In this document: positions 24,733-36,407 of the stretch, piece by piece
Layout: each line of letters starts with the position of its first letter
Position numbering within the stretch: the first letter of the stretch is position 1
NCBI GenBank assembly: GCA_033032175.1
Contig: CM065323.1
Location: 15,686,001-15,750,000, forward strand
DNA: 64,000 nucleotides
Direction of reading: 5' to 3'
From: Saturnia japonica
Lineage: Eukaryota; Arthropoda; Insecta; Lepidoptera; Saturniidae
Made by a program: the position numbers and the translations under genes
Notes under the pieces: generated by a model
The model's database searches: none
Seen by the model: the letters and a program-made list of their open reading frames with translations, nothing else
Told to the model about the DNA's origin: nothing

Positions 24733-25330
24733 CTATTTTATTTTTCTTCGCCAAGAATATTCTACGAGCCAGTCTGTGAAGTTTCCTTTATAACCATCCC
24801 TATGGAACATCACTTTTAAATTTCGCCAGTGGCTTTCGATTTGTTGTGTGTGTGTCCCTTCTGGTGCCACAAATTTATTTATAGGGTTGCTGTGATTTAC
24901 CTTGTTATGCATGTATCCATATTGAGGTAGGCAATCATAGGCTCTCCAAAAATCGGTATGGATTTCAGTGCCTACCTCCACATGCTTTTCTATTAGTGGC
25001 ACCAACATTTCCACAGATCTATCATTATCGGGACATACTTCTAATCTTAAATCATCTTTCCCGTTTTCTATCATGACCAGCACCCAGTGGCCTTCAATGT
25101 GTCTCCCTCTATTGTACTTTCTTTTTCCAAATTTTGATTCATCGTTTGTACAATTTTGCCTGGACCACAAATCTTGCCGTTAACTTCTTGGTGCTCCAAT
25201 ACATAAACAACTACCGTCTCCCGGCAATAACAAAGCCAGTCAGCTATTGTCCTTGTTGATAAAACTGCTTCTCGATCTTCACGGGATGTCTCTAATTTTA
25301 CTTGAAGATAACCAAAGATAACTGTACTTT
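24733..25330 (-). pseudogene. Merlin-type (IS1016/ISXO2-like) transposase, frameshifted
   Basis: This is the DDE transposase that would cut and paste the surrounding Merlin element. The minus strand from ~25330 reads R-E-D-R-E-A-V-L-S, T-I-A-D-W-L-C-Y-C-R-E and G-K-I-C-G-P-G-K-I-V-Q. One frameshift at ~25140 leads into D-E-S-K-F-G-K-R-K-Y-N-R-G-R, W-V-L-V-M-I-E, H-T-D-F-W-R-A-Y-D and G-T-H-T-Q-Q-I-E-S-H-W-R. The D (DES), D (HTDFW) and E (IES) positions expected for catalysis are all present. The C-terminus ends at 24733. The N-terminal part, usually ~100 residues longer, is not clear. Only the frameshift and possibly a missing N-terminus disable it. Confidence 0.85.
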
Positions 25331-25574
25331 TGGCTGAACATATACATTAGTCGGAAGTAGACATGTGTAAGAACTGCGAGTCATGTATTACGCGTAATAT
25401 GTCACGACCGCGTACTGTAACAGTACCTATAACCCAACAAAATTTAGCATGTCACATAACTCTAAACATGACGTTCCATAGCAAGAGGATAAAGGATAGG
25501 TCCGTCGCGTTCTAAGTACTGTACGTAGGTACTGAAGTGTACTGTAATGTTTAAAATATTTCGAGTTATCGTTG

Positions 25575-25616
25575 TTATCGAATGATAACATTACTATATC
25601 TCATAATCGCCCACCA
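25575..25616. repeat. hAT-like TIR end nested inside the Merlin element
   Basis: ACATTACTATATCTCATAATCGCCCACCACTA closely matches the right terminus of the MITE at 59690-59724. The partner end was not found inside the Merlin element. Confidence 0.5.
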
Positions 25617-26579
25617 CTATTAGAAATATTTTATAATCACTTAATGGTTAAGTTTGAAGGAAAATCAACTTTTTCAATAAAGCAGAATAAAGCTTGCGTT
25701 TTCATAACGCCGTGTCGTCACTCGTACAAGTAAACTATACAAATAGGCGATAATAAAAGGTCTATTTATGACATCAGAACATTTAGTACAATAGCACATA
25801 CGTAATTGTTAGCGGGCTATATGTATGCCTAAGCTTAATGCGTTATTTCAGACGGATCATGTTTAGAGTACTGAGTACTGCTCTAATGCCATATTACGCA
25901 GCACGAAATGTCATGCCATATGGCATTACTTCATAGAGTACTGTTTTGCGCATGTCTAGTCGGAAGACTAACGATGACAGTACAAAAGGCGTCAGTTTTA
26001 CGTTTCGTTCTGCGAGCCCGCAAAAGACTAACTCTACACATTTTAATTTCATGAATCATAATGAAAATAATTCTATAATTTAATATATATAAACTGGTAA
26101 ATATATATATGTGCTTAATAAATTATTGAAATGAGTACAAAATGTAATTATTTTCGTAAATTTATATAAAATAAAATGTTACTGAACGTATGACAACTTA
26201 ACCGTAGGTAAAACGAAACGTTCAATGGCGTGAATTCTATATAATCTGTGGTAGGGATTGACAAATAATACAAAAATAATTTATTTTAATAATTTTTCTC
26301 TCAAAAACTAAGATTTTCCGCATATTGAAACTTTGCGTATGTGCTAAAGTAACCTTCTTGTAAAAAAAAATTCATCCCCGAACTCGACGGACGTCAATGG
26401 AAAGCTGAGCCCTATTATGTATAACTGGCAACTCTGTATTTCTTGTCTAAGCAATGTCAAATTGTCAACGACTTTTAAAAAAAACCATCGTGTTTTGTGT
26501 GCTTACAAGTAATAAATTGTGAATCTATTGAAAAGAAGTGTCATTGAAGTTCTAACGCAATAATATCATACATAAATTT

Positions 26580-26589
26580 GGTCCTTCGA
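26580..26589 (+). other. BEL-type primer-binding-site-like leader motif
   Basis: GGTCCTTCGA follows ACATAAATTT. The same motif occurs on the minus strand at 51696-51707 just after the BEL-2 LTR. It suggests that the BEL-1 5' LTR ended near 26579. I could not find the matching 3' LTR. Confidence 0.45.
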
Positions 26590-27374
26590 TTGCCAATGAA
26601 CACCCATTCTACATCGCAACAAATATGTGTTCTTTATAAGTTAGTATGTATCGCGTGGCCCCTGTAAAAATAAGCCGCCGCCATAAGCGCATATCTACAG
26701 CCAATCAGAAACGCCCGACACATTCGGACGTTAATAGCGGCCAATAGGAAACCGCACGCGTACGCTGCTGCAAAACAATAAAAACAAAAAACGTTTCATA
26801 GAACAAGTGACATACGATTTTCGCACAAGAAAAAAGTAAAAATAACTATAAAAAGTGAACAAGTACTTAATAATTCAAGATAAAACTACTAAACAATGTT
26901 CAAATAACATATTAAATGTTAATAAAGTGATAAATACGAGAAATCTCAACTATTTTCTATCAATCAAAAAAGATGACTCAATACGATTCACTATAGTTTA
27001 AAACGCGCAAGAAGTGTAATAAAAGGAAGATTAACTGAAAAACTCACACTAAGCACACTGTTGAAGTTCCGTTTCCGTTTATGGTAAACGGGATAATGCG
27101 CTATGTTGGCCCTTCTAGGCTTCTAGTACTGCTGTCAAATAACAAAATATCAAATTTTTGTGGTTACATCTATTTAGTTCTGTGATCATACATTTAATAA
27201 AAGTAATTATTTCAAGTTTAGTGCCCACGAAAATTATATTAAACAACGCGAGATTGTGTTCATTGTGTTTGCGGCGTATTGGTGTGCGGCTATAGAACTA
27301 TACGTTTTCGCTAGTATAATCAAACGTGTTTCACGTATGTTCCATTCTCAACCTGCTCGAGAACCCGCTACAAA
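26590..27374 (+). other. BEL-1 leader region with an inserted repeat end
   Basis: Non-coding sequence between the leader motif and the gag start. It contains AAAAACTCACACTAAGCACACTG (27036-27060), the end motif of the dispersed repeat at 14001/15404. CACTATAG-like and GC-rich stretches at 26650-26760 are not identified. Confidence 0.35.
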
Positions 27375-28210
27375 ATGGCAGAAAAACTTGCACGCCTTAA
27401 ATTAAGACGTGGAAATTTAAAAGGTACAATAACATGTTTAGAAACGTTTGTGATGGACCCCATGGCTCTGGCGACAGCCGGACCTGCCATGCTGGAGGCG
27501 AGAAAGGACAAATTAATGAGTACTTTAAAAGATTATGAAGAAGTGAATCTAAGTATTTTGGCATTGGATTCAAAAGATACAGAAGATATAGCGGCTATAG
27601 AAAATAAGTATTTTTTAGTTTTGTCAAAATTAAATGAAGGTTTGATTTTAAAATCTGAGGTCTTAGAGAATAGTAACATTGCTACGTCTAAATTACCTAA
27701 TATTTAAATCTCAACTTTGAAGGAAAACATTTTACTAAATTTAAACCCTTTATTGATTTATATACTGCTGTCATTGATAACGATAAGTCTTTATCTAATG
27801 TACAAAAATTATTTTATTTACGTAAATATTTAGCTAATGAAGCATTATCTGTAACTACAACAGTTATATGCACTGAAAAATTTACAGCAACCAACCGATA
27901 ATTGGGATATGCTTTTAATATATTTTCTTAGTAGAAAACTTGATATGTATACTAGCAGGGTGTATCACCTTGATAGATATGACCCTGATACTTTACCTAC
28001 AATGAGATAATTTATAGCCTTTTTAGAGTGAAGAGCAATATGTCCTAAGTTTAAGCTAGCACCTATAAAAGAGCGTACTGAGTTTGTGAACTCTAAGCAT
28101 TTGTGTAAGACATGTTTGAAACAGCATGACCAATGCATGCAAATATAATTTTAAATGTAAAATTTGTAAAAACAAGCATAATACTCTATTACATCAGGAT
28201 GAAGGTTCAG
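27375..28210 (+). pseudogene. BEL-1 gag, broken
   Basis: An open frame from 27375 (110 codons) has the start typical of BEL/Pao Gag: a lysine/arginine-rich head, T-C-L-E-T-F and a coiled-coil-like region. Stops and frameshifts follow at ~27707-28125, but the line is recognisable (D-L-Y-T-A-V-I-D-N-D-K-S-L, then F-L-S-R-K-L-D and E-F-V-N-S-K-H-L). The segment ends with a zinc-knuckle pair spaced C-x2-C...C-K-I-C-K-N-K-H-N-T-L-L-H at 28095-28190, which binds RNA in intact elements. It lies upstream of protease and reverse transcriptase in the order expected for BEL. Confidence 0.8.
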
Positions 28211-29085
28211 TGCACAATAATGATAAATATGTATCCTTGCATTCCAATACAATAAACACTCATAAAATAGTTCTGCTGCCTACAATTGAAGTAAAATTTT
28301 TGGATAAGTATAACAATCAATTTTATGTCAAAGAATTGCTAGACAGTAGGAGTCAAGCTTCCATTATAAAGTCATCATTAGTTAAAAAAATTAATCTGAA
28401 ACCTATGACTCAGAATACCTTCATAGTGGGTGTAGGAAATAAAGGTAGTAAAACTACAGGTTATGTGAATGTCTTGTTACAATCAAGTGTTCATGAAGTG
28501 AAGTTTAATGTTAAATGTCATATAGTGGACTCAATAACCACTAAATTACCACAAAGTTATATTAATATTTCCTCTTTAATTGTTCCTAATGTTCCACTGG
28601 CTGATCTTAATTTTAACACTCCTTCAGAGATATCTCTATTGTTGGGGGCTGATTTTTATTTCAGTATATTATTGGATGGCCATATTAAGTTGGATAATAA
28701 TTTAATGTTACAAAACACATTTTTTGGCTATGTATTTGGTGGTTCAATAATGCCATCTTCTCAGAACAATGATAATTATCTTGTATCTAGCCGTATTTTG
28801 AGTAATACTGTACAAGATATTGAGTGCTGTAGTGGCTTGCAACAGTTGAATGAAACAATGAAGCTGTTTTGGCTTGCAGATAAAATTCCTGAAGAGTCTA
28901 ATGTTAGCGTTCAAACTAAATCTGAGTTTGAACAGGCTGAAAATTCTTTTAAAAATTCTGTTCAATTAATTAAAAATAGATTTTATGTTCCTATAAATGA
29001 GTTGCATCTTGGGGACTCATTTTCTATTGCTCTTCAGAGATTTTTTGCTTTAGAGCTAAGATTCAAAACAAATTCAAATTATTAG
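28211..29085 (+). pseudogene. BEL-1 protease and start of reverse transcriptase
   Basis: The frame contains the aspartic protease site in the form L-L-D-S-R-S-Q-A-S-I-I, followed by I-V-G-V-G-N-K-G and L-L-L-G-A-D. Functional retroviral-type proteases have D-[ST]-G, and here the glycine is replaced by arginine, so the copy is probably inactive. The segment ends A-L-Q-R-F-F-A-L-E-L-R-F, the spacer before reverse transcriptase, and stops at 29085. Confidence 0.82.
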
Positions 29086-29436
29086 TTGAAATATAAAAGA
29101 TTCATAGATGAATACTTGTCCTTAGGTCATGCAAAAGTTGTAGATATTAGCAGCTATGATGTTAATAATGATCCTGTTTGTTTTTTGGAGCATCATGGAG
29201 TCATGAATGAGAATAGTAAGACAACAAAATTAAGAGTTGTATTTAATGGAAGCATGAAAACAAAAAATAGAAAATCTCTCAATTATATGATGTTAAGCGG
29301 TCCGGTAGTACAAAAGGAGTTGTTTGACATACTCATTTTATTTAGAACCTATCACTTTACACTACTGGCTGATATTGAGAAAATATTTCGTCAAGTCTAT
29401 TTGAATTCTAGTCAAAAAGGTTTAATTAATAGTCTA
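29086..29436 (+). pseudogene. BEL-1 reverse transcriptase, first part
   Basis: Just past the stop, the frame continues H-H-G-V-M...T-K-L-R-V-V-F-N-G-S, S-L-N-Y-M-M-L-S-G-P and the motif A string L-L-A-D-I-E-K-I-F-R-Q-V. It breaks after N-S-S-Q-K. The reading resumes at 36410 (I-L-W-R-D-D-P), so the 7-kb DNA transposon at 29437-36407 splits this domain. Confidence 0.85.
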
Positions 29437-30013
29437 AGATCCGGCTGCAAAATCTCTACGTTCATCAGGTTATTAATAAAATTCACATTTTTACATACAT
29501 TTATGATTAGGAGAATACATTGATAACAGAGTGCCAGTCAACAAGTGGCCGCAAGTAATTTTAATTAAATTAATGTTAATTAATTTTCAAAACAAAATTT
29601 CGTTCATTCATTTTTTAAATTAAATATAATCCACATCATAGCAATGTATGTAAAGAATTCGAAAATCGATGGGTGCCGTTGCACACTCGGCCGCAACTAC
29701 TTCGCAGCCAGGTGTAAGCAGGTAATATTTTGGTGTATTATTACGTTCATGATGTATACGCATGTTTTTTATATAGAATTAAAGCTTTTTTTTTTAATAT
29801 GATGATATATCGCTGCCTGTGATCAAATGGCCGCAAATTAGGGTAACTAGCTGTTAAACACTCGAGGTATTCGAGATAAAGTGAAAGAGAGTTCGCGCGC
29901 AACGCCACTTGTTAAAAAAGGATGGCGTGTGCCAGCTGTGCGAGTATTTGAAGCCATTGCGCATGCGTCCATAGATAGGGTTCTCAGTCAGCGGCGCAAA
30001 CAGTAGTAGAAAC
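29437..30013 (+). repeat. Left terminal inverted repeat of the 7-kb transposon
   Basis: Pairs with 35797-36407. Contains GGCCGCAAGT, CGGCCGCAACT and GGCCGCAAATT. Confidence 0.88.
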
Positions 30014-30783
30014 GACTTTACATTTACTGCAAAATTGTAATTAATATTCTGGAAAAAAATGTAATTAAGAAAAAAAATATTTTATAAAAAAAAATTGTTT
30101 ATCGATCGAGTAAAAATGAAATAAGGGTATTTATGAAGAATAGAATTTTGGTTGTCTTACTTTATTAACAAAAAAGATACTACGCATATCATATTTGAAA
30201 AAATATTAGATTTTATTACAGTTCGTTAATACAGTTATTAGTTTGACATTAAATATTAGTTCAAGAAAAAATCAACATTGTACTTAAAATAAACAAATGA
30301 AAGAGAGCATTAAAAAAATTCTTCAAATAGTTAATACAATACACGCACTGATAAGAAATTTAACTTGATTTACGATAAGTAATCTTGAATCAAGAGAACC
30401 ATTTTGAATAAACTGATATGTTGGAGTGAAGAGAATAAATTCTTGAACCAAGAAAAATTAACTCAGATCCAGAATAATTTCTTGGCTCAAGAATTTGTTT
30501 TCTTAAAATATCAGTTTATTCAAATTCAGTCTCTTAAATCGAGTTATATCTTTTAACAGTGTATTACATTTTCTTATGTACTAATCGAAGTCTGATTCCT
30601 CGTTGCTTTCATTATCACTGTTGTCACTCTCGTCGTCGCAATCAGAATCTTCTTCATCGTCTGAAGATTTGTTAGGTGGGTTACGTAACACATTTTCAAC
30701 TTATGTTGGAGTTGAGCTTCCCAGAAACCATGTTGTTTTAAGCAACCATCCAAAAGAAGCCAACCATTATTTTCCGCACTAAA
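30014..30783. other. Non-coding 3' part of the 7-kb transposon
   Basis: AT-rich sequence between the left TIR and the stop codon. It contains an imperfect palindrome around 30420-30530 (AGAGAATAAATTCTTGAACCAAG / CTTGGCTCAAGAATTTGTTTTCTT) and an acidic-coding-like trinucleotide stretch near 30600-30670. Confidence 0.4.
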
Positions 30784-33700
30784 CTATAAACAGTCGAACT
30801 CAGTAGCATTGAGCCACATCGAATTGACGAAAATGGTCCGTAGCAATTTTTGTTTTAATGATTTCCAACATGGTAAAATGTGAGTTGAATCAAAGCCTCT
30901 GATTTTTTTTTTGAATTTTTCATTGTTCGTTTTCGAGGCATACATTTTGTTGAACATGATAAATCGTCCAGTGTTAACGCTTTGGCAATTGTTCATTCCA
31001 TACATCCGGCATGCAAATTCTTGAACACCTATTTTGTCCTCATCAAATATGTCGTTTGGGTCAATTAACGTTGCGAAGATTTGTTGAATTTTTGGAAGCT
31101 TCAAGAATAAATTGAAAGGTCGGACTTTTCCTTTGATAAAAAAAGCGGCCGTATAATCACAGCCCGTAAAAGCATGGAATGCTGGAAGCGCAAGACATAA
31201 AGTTGGGCCTAATTTCTTCCATAACTCTGTACAATTTATACAGATTTCATCATTTCCTTTATCTTTTTTTGATGATGTATTTGCCAACCAAATTTGTAAA
31301 TTAGGAAATTTGTGCAAATTACCTAATAAAATGACAAGTAAATCTGTGTCTGTAGCTCTCACCAAAATTTTAGAATTTTCTGGCATTTTGTTCACGTGAT
31401 ATACAATTCTTGTGTCGGCTTCCTCGTGTTTACATGCAAATTGCACTTCTTCATTTCTTACAACTATATTTCCAAGAGAACAATATGAAAAACATTGCTC
31501 TCCAACAGTAATGAAAATTTTTTTGTTCCCCAATATTGAAGCACAAGAATTGTCTTCCCAATGATTACTTAAGAATTTTACCAGGGCTTCTTTAAAGCGA
31601 AAATTCTTCAAGTTTTTTAAGAAATCACTTGGTCTTGATTGCAACGGACCATTGATTGTATACGGTATATCGATACCTTCTCGATTTTGCCTTTCACAAT
31701 CTTTGATAGAAGGCGTTAAATATCGATCAAATACTATGTGTATTTCACGAGCATTTTCACAACAAAGCTTCATTAATATTGATTCAGCTAGTTTTCCAAA
31801 AGCTTGTGGCAAAGTAGAGCTAATTTGATATATATAATAAAAAACATCAATAATTTCGATGTCAACTTGTCCGGGATTAGCTGGTGTAGTCTTGGACATT
31901 AATTGCTGACTTAAAGCAGATTTATCTGTCTTCAGCATGTCACCTGAGCAGCTGAATAGTGCAAGAGGGAATGATAAGCAATATTCAATGTCGACTTTTT
32001 GATCGATAGCAATTGCTAACAGTCGTCCGAAAATATCCCGTTCCATTTTAATAATTGTTTTATCTCCTACAGTACTCTTGATACTTTTTTTTACGCAGTC
32101 AGAAGCAAAGTTGTATATTTTATTACGTTTTATTGGCCTCACGAATCTTTTAGAATCTTCAAAGCATTCAGAAAAAAAAAATCGAACTTTTCTTCTTGAC
32201 CTAAACGTTTTATGTTGAGTAAACAATTTGAGACATTCACCGATGCCGCTTTACCAGTAGAAATATTAAATAAGCTATCTGTTTCGATATGCTTAGAGAA
32301 GGGATTCGTAGTTTTTCTAATAACTTGAATTATGTTGTTCAAAGTTTTCTTGTCTTTTTTAATTCGATTCGGTTGTAGCGAATGAGAAGTATCATCTTCA
32401 TGCGATAACCCAATTTCTGTCTTCACAAATGACAATATTTTAGTCCTCATGCTAAAATTATTTAGATACATGGCAGTCCATTTTGAGTAATTCGGCAGAT
32501 TGAAGACAAAGAAGTAATCACATATTTCGGAAATTGAATCCAGGTAAAGCTCAAAGTTACTACAGCGAATACTTCTGGAAAATCGAAGATATAAGTTGAC
32601 AAGCTCAGTATACTGCAAGTAAAATTGAGCTGTCTTTCCATGGCCCCCTTGGAGTGTTACTTCGCGGAACTTTTTATAACCTTCCAGTAATTTTTGCAGT
32701 GAGTCAGGCAAAGTGAAGCGCTCATTAACCTCGCATGAAGTATTCATGACTGTTTCTAAATCTTCATTTAATGTCTCAAAATTATTTTCTCTGTCGGACA
32801 AGTTATTTCCATTTTCAGCGTCTGAATCTTCATTCAATGTTTCAAAACTTCTTTTTGCTTCGAATAAATATTCTTCAAAATGAAGAACCTGCAAAGCACC
32901 AGAAAGCAAAGGATGTAGCCGCTTGCAGCGATTAAAATGTTTACTGTCCAAGAAGCTGTTGGTTGATCCTCCTGCTAGAGCTTCTGCTTCAACGAGAATC
33001 TCCATTAACCCACTGGACTCGATGTACTTCCCAATGGCTTTAAAATATGCCATTTGCATGTGAAATGCACCTAAATTTATGAAAATATTATCAAACTCAG
33101 GTTTTTGAGTATATTGAATTTGCATTGCTAATTTGGCAATTGCCAAATCATACGTGGCAATTATCTGTTCTTGATGGCAATTTCGCGCAACTTTTTTAGC
33201 GATGTTTAAGGTTTCCTGAACAACAGCTAGTGATGTCGGAGAATCGTTTATTGGTGATAAATACTCAACTGTTTGGATTTTGCTGCGATCATTGATAATT
33301 TTGCAATTGTAACCTAACCACATTGGTGCTGAATCAACCCGAGATAAAGACATACTCCAAATTAAATCTTTATCTGTTGCAATTATCCTTTCGAAATGAC
33401 ATCCATCGATTGTTTCGGTAATAGCTTCCGTTGAGAGAAACGTCATACTTGTGAAAGGTGTTTTAATATAAGGAGTAATACTTTTTGTAGGTGCTTCAAA
33501 ACGCCGTCTTTTACGAGGAAGACGTACATCGTCATCTGCATGGGAGTTTAAATCCGAACTTGAATCGCTGTCAGGATCTTCATGATTTTCGCTTTGAAAT
33601 TGGTAAATTATACCAACTGTGTCGTGCAAAGTGTCTTTTCCTGTAGCTGGGTCGAGAAAGCGATCAAAATTATCGAAAGCAACATGCGTGCTCAAACCAT

Positions 33701-35694
33701 TTACTCTGTTCATTCCAGAAGGGATTACATCGTTCATTTTTTGAGAGCAGTACGTCATTTCACTCTCGATTTCTTCAGCCAAATTGTAGCTGTACCATAC
33801 TTATTCAACATTGTGAGAACTTTTCTTGAACTTGTCATAGACTTCATCGATATGCCAAGGGTAAGATGTTTCGTGGGTTTTATTCTACCTTTAGAAACAA
33901 TATAAATTAGATCACTACACACAGATTTAATTTTTACGAGGTCTTCATCTGAATTTTTGCGACAGATATCTGGGCCCTGTACTAAATCACACACGAAATT
34001 AAATAATTCTTCAGGAATGTTACATTCTCCACGAATGATATCCTCCGCAGTTAAATTCTTATCCGGTAGCTTAGTACTTTGCAGAGATGTTATGCTATTA
34101 CGCAATTCATAAGCGACGTTTCGAAAGCGGTTTTTTTGCCTTGATTCCAACATTGCAATTTTACCAGCTAATCGCGCGGTGTCCATGTCATACGGATAGA
34201 CGATTTTTTTTTTCGGTGTACCCATCGATAACTCAATCGTTACTCGATCACCAAAAGCATTAAAAATTTTCAGCTCGGTAATCTTGCAAATCTTCAGCGC
34301 GTATTTGACCTTTACCAAATTCTAAAAGCAAAAATGTATATTGACATAATAAATCTGTGAGGAACATTACACGGTTCTTTCCTATAATTTCTGTTTTTAT
34401 GATATCAGAAAGAGAATTGAATGCTAACTGATGCAAGTGTCTATTTTTATGCCAATCTGTTGACTGTGGACGTTCCTCAGCTTGTCGCTTCAGCGACATT
34501 TGATTCATTGACAAGCAAATTGAATGATAACCAATCGGTTTATTGTCCTCTAGTCTTCGAAGTATTTCATTGTCATTTAATTTTGTAGCTATTGCTTTTA
34601 TTCCTTGGACGGTTGCTTCGGATTGTGGAAATGTTACATAAGCACGACGTTTACCAACCTTTTTCTCCACATGTCCGCAAAAAAGACAGGCTGACTTTTT
34701 ATTGGTTGTTGTCGTTGAAATAATATACTGTGACGTCGAAGTAGACTGAGAATGATTGTCCTCTAGAGCAGATGAAGTAGTTGCTTGCTCGTTCATAACA
34801 GTCGTACTTTGCTGTTCGTCATTTATAACTGTAGTTGGCTGATTGTTAATCCTAGTACTTGGTTCTTCCTAAAAAGAAAATCTGATTAAAAATTGGTTTC
34901 TTGAAATTGTCAAGTTTTAAATATGTAACTACTTTATGTTTAGACTTACAACACCACTATTTATCGGAGAAGTACTTCGTTCATCGAGATTTGAAGGCAG
35001 CCTTGGAATCTGGAAAAAATAACAAATACTGCATCACAACCAAATATTCTTTTTACATTCGCCGCAAATGATAAAAAAAAGCACATATAGAAGGTTCAAA
35101 ATCCTGAATGTGCATTTTTTTCTATTATGTTTATCATTATAAATTAATTAATTTATTATTTCAATTTTGTTACATATGTTACTTATTCACACTCGTAAAT
35201 ATTAATTTATACTCGAAATATTAAAATATATATTATGTTTTAAACGTGGTTTATTAGTAACAAATTCAATATATTTTTAATTGAAATATGAATTTTCTCA
35301 AAAGGAGAATGTCCATATTCTAGTCAGCTGAATGATTTTAATGTTATTTTAAAAAGGTCCGTCTGCCTGAAAAATTACTAGATAATACTTAGTCGTCACA
35401 TTTTTACATACAGTAACGATAACCTTATATATTTTTTACTTCAATGAAAAAATTTACTTACGGTCAGAGTTTTACAAAAATCCTCAAATTCTTGTTTATC
35501 TTTTGCTTTTAAAACAGTTACTTTTTTTCACACATTCTTTATGGTATCCAAAATCATCAGTAGATTCAACGGTTGAAATATCCCAATATTTTTTTTTTGC
35601 GGCGAAACATTAACGCAGAAAAACACTTCTTGAAAGATGTTTCATTGAAATCAAGCACATTTTTAATTTTACTACACAAAAAACACTTTTTCAT
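30784..35694 (-). pseudogene. Academ-like transposase gene: spliced, FEN/XPG-like nuclease, four frameshifts
   Basis: Exon 1 (35462-35694) starts MKKCFLC and contains a C-x2-C...Y-H-x3-C zinc module. Exon 2 (34950-35009) encodes 20 residues. Exon 3 (30784-34868) holds the rest; both introns are phase 0 with GTAAGT donors. Exon 3 has a second zinc module (C-L-F-C-G...I-G-Y-H-S-I-C), then a conserved core (V-A-F-D-N-F-D-R-F...G-K-D-T-L-H-D-T-V-G-I), which I know from many uncharacterised metazoan transposon-like proteins. The C-terminal part has H-E-E-A-D-T-R, A-T-D-T-D-L-L-V-I-L-L and F-T-G-C-D-Y-T...G-K. These align in order with the acidic XPG-I motifs and G-C-D-Y-x..G-x-G of FEN1/XPG nucleases. 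Frameshifts lie at ~35590 (A-run), ~34262, ~33770 and ~32175 (A-run). Total ~1,450 residues. Confidence 0.75.
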
Positions 35695-35796
35695 TTTTCC
35701 AAAATGTTGATATAACTTTTATCAACGTAATAACTCTTTCAAGTTGAATAAATAAATAATATCAACAAGGTTGTGTAGAACGAGCTCCAAAACGAC

Positions 35797-36407
35797 CTAC
35801 TACTACTGTTTAAGCCGCTGACTGAGAACCCTATCTATGGACGCATGCGCAATGGCTTCAAATACTCGCACAGCTGGCACACGCCATCCTTTTTTAACAA
35901 GTGGCGTTGCTCGCTAACTCTCTTTCACTTTATCTCGAATACCTCGAGTGTTTAACAGCTAGTTACCCTAATTTGCGGCCATTTGATCACAGGCAGCGAT
36001 ATATAAAAAAAAAATTATAATATATTATTATATTATTTTAATATTTAAAAAAAAATTAGCTTTAATTCTATATAAAAAACATGCGTATACGTCATGAACG
36101 TATAAATACACCAAAATATTACCTGCTTACACCTGGCTGCGAAGTAGTTGCGGCCGAGTGTGCAACGGCACCCATCGATTTTCGAATTCTTTACATACAT
36201 TGCTATGATGTGGATTATATTTAATTTAAAAAATGAATGAACGAAATTTTGTTTTGAAAATTAATTACCATTAATTTAATTAAAATTACTTGCGGCCACT
36301 TGTTGACTGGCACTCTGTTATCAATGTATTCTCCTAATCATAAATGTATGTAAAAATGTGAATTTTATTAATAACCCGATGAACGTAGAGATTTTGCAGC
36401 CGGATCT
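35797..36407 (-). repeat. Right terminal inverted repeat of the 7-kb transposon
   Basis: Reverse complement of 29437-30013 with a few small indels, mostly in A/T runs near 36002-36060. Confidence 0.88.

Larger units (their letters stand above)
24103..26412. mobile_element. Merlin DNA transposon with 32-bp TIRs
   Basis: The left end GGGTACGACTTTCCATTGAC and right end (reverse complement) GGGCTCAGCTTTCCATTGAC continue into a shared GTCCGTCGA-TT, giving ~32-bp inverted repeats with few mismatches. TATTAT is present outside both ends (24097-24102 and 26413-26418) and may be the remains of the 8-9 bp target duplication usual for Merlin. A Merlin/IS1016-type transposase lies inside on the minus strand. 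G-rich and C-rich tracts (24136-24360) flank the left end. A hAT-like inverted-repeat end is embedded at ~25575-25615. Confidence 0.82.
29437..36407 (-). mobile_element. ~7-kb Academ-like DNA transposon with ~0.6-kb TIRs
   Basis: 29437-30013 and 35797-36407 are long inverted repeats, near-identical over most of their length. The outer ends read AGATCCGGCTGCAAAATCTC. Inside the TIR the word GGCCGCAA recurs three times per arm, probable transposase-binding repeats. The element carries one minus-strand gene with at least two introns (30784-35694). Insertion into BEL-1 is certain because reverse transcriptase sequence flanks it on both sides. A clean target duplication is not evident. Assignment to Academ rests on the FEN/XPG-like nuclease region and is an inference. 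Confidence 0.72.

Noticed and set aside
33582..33905. 107-codon plus-strand frame inside the transposon gene
   Set aside because: Antisense shadow of the conserved Academ-like coding region.
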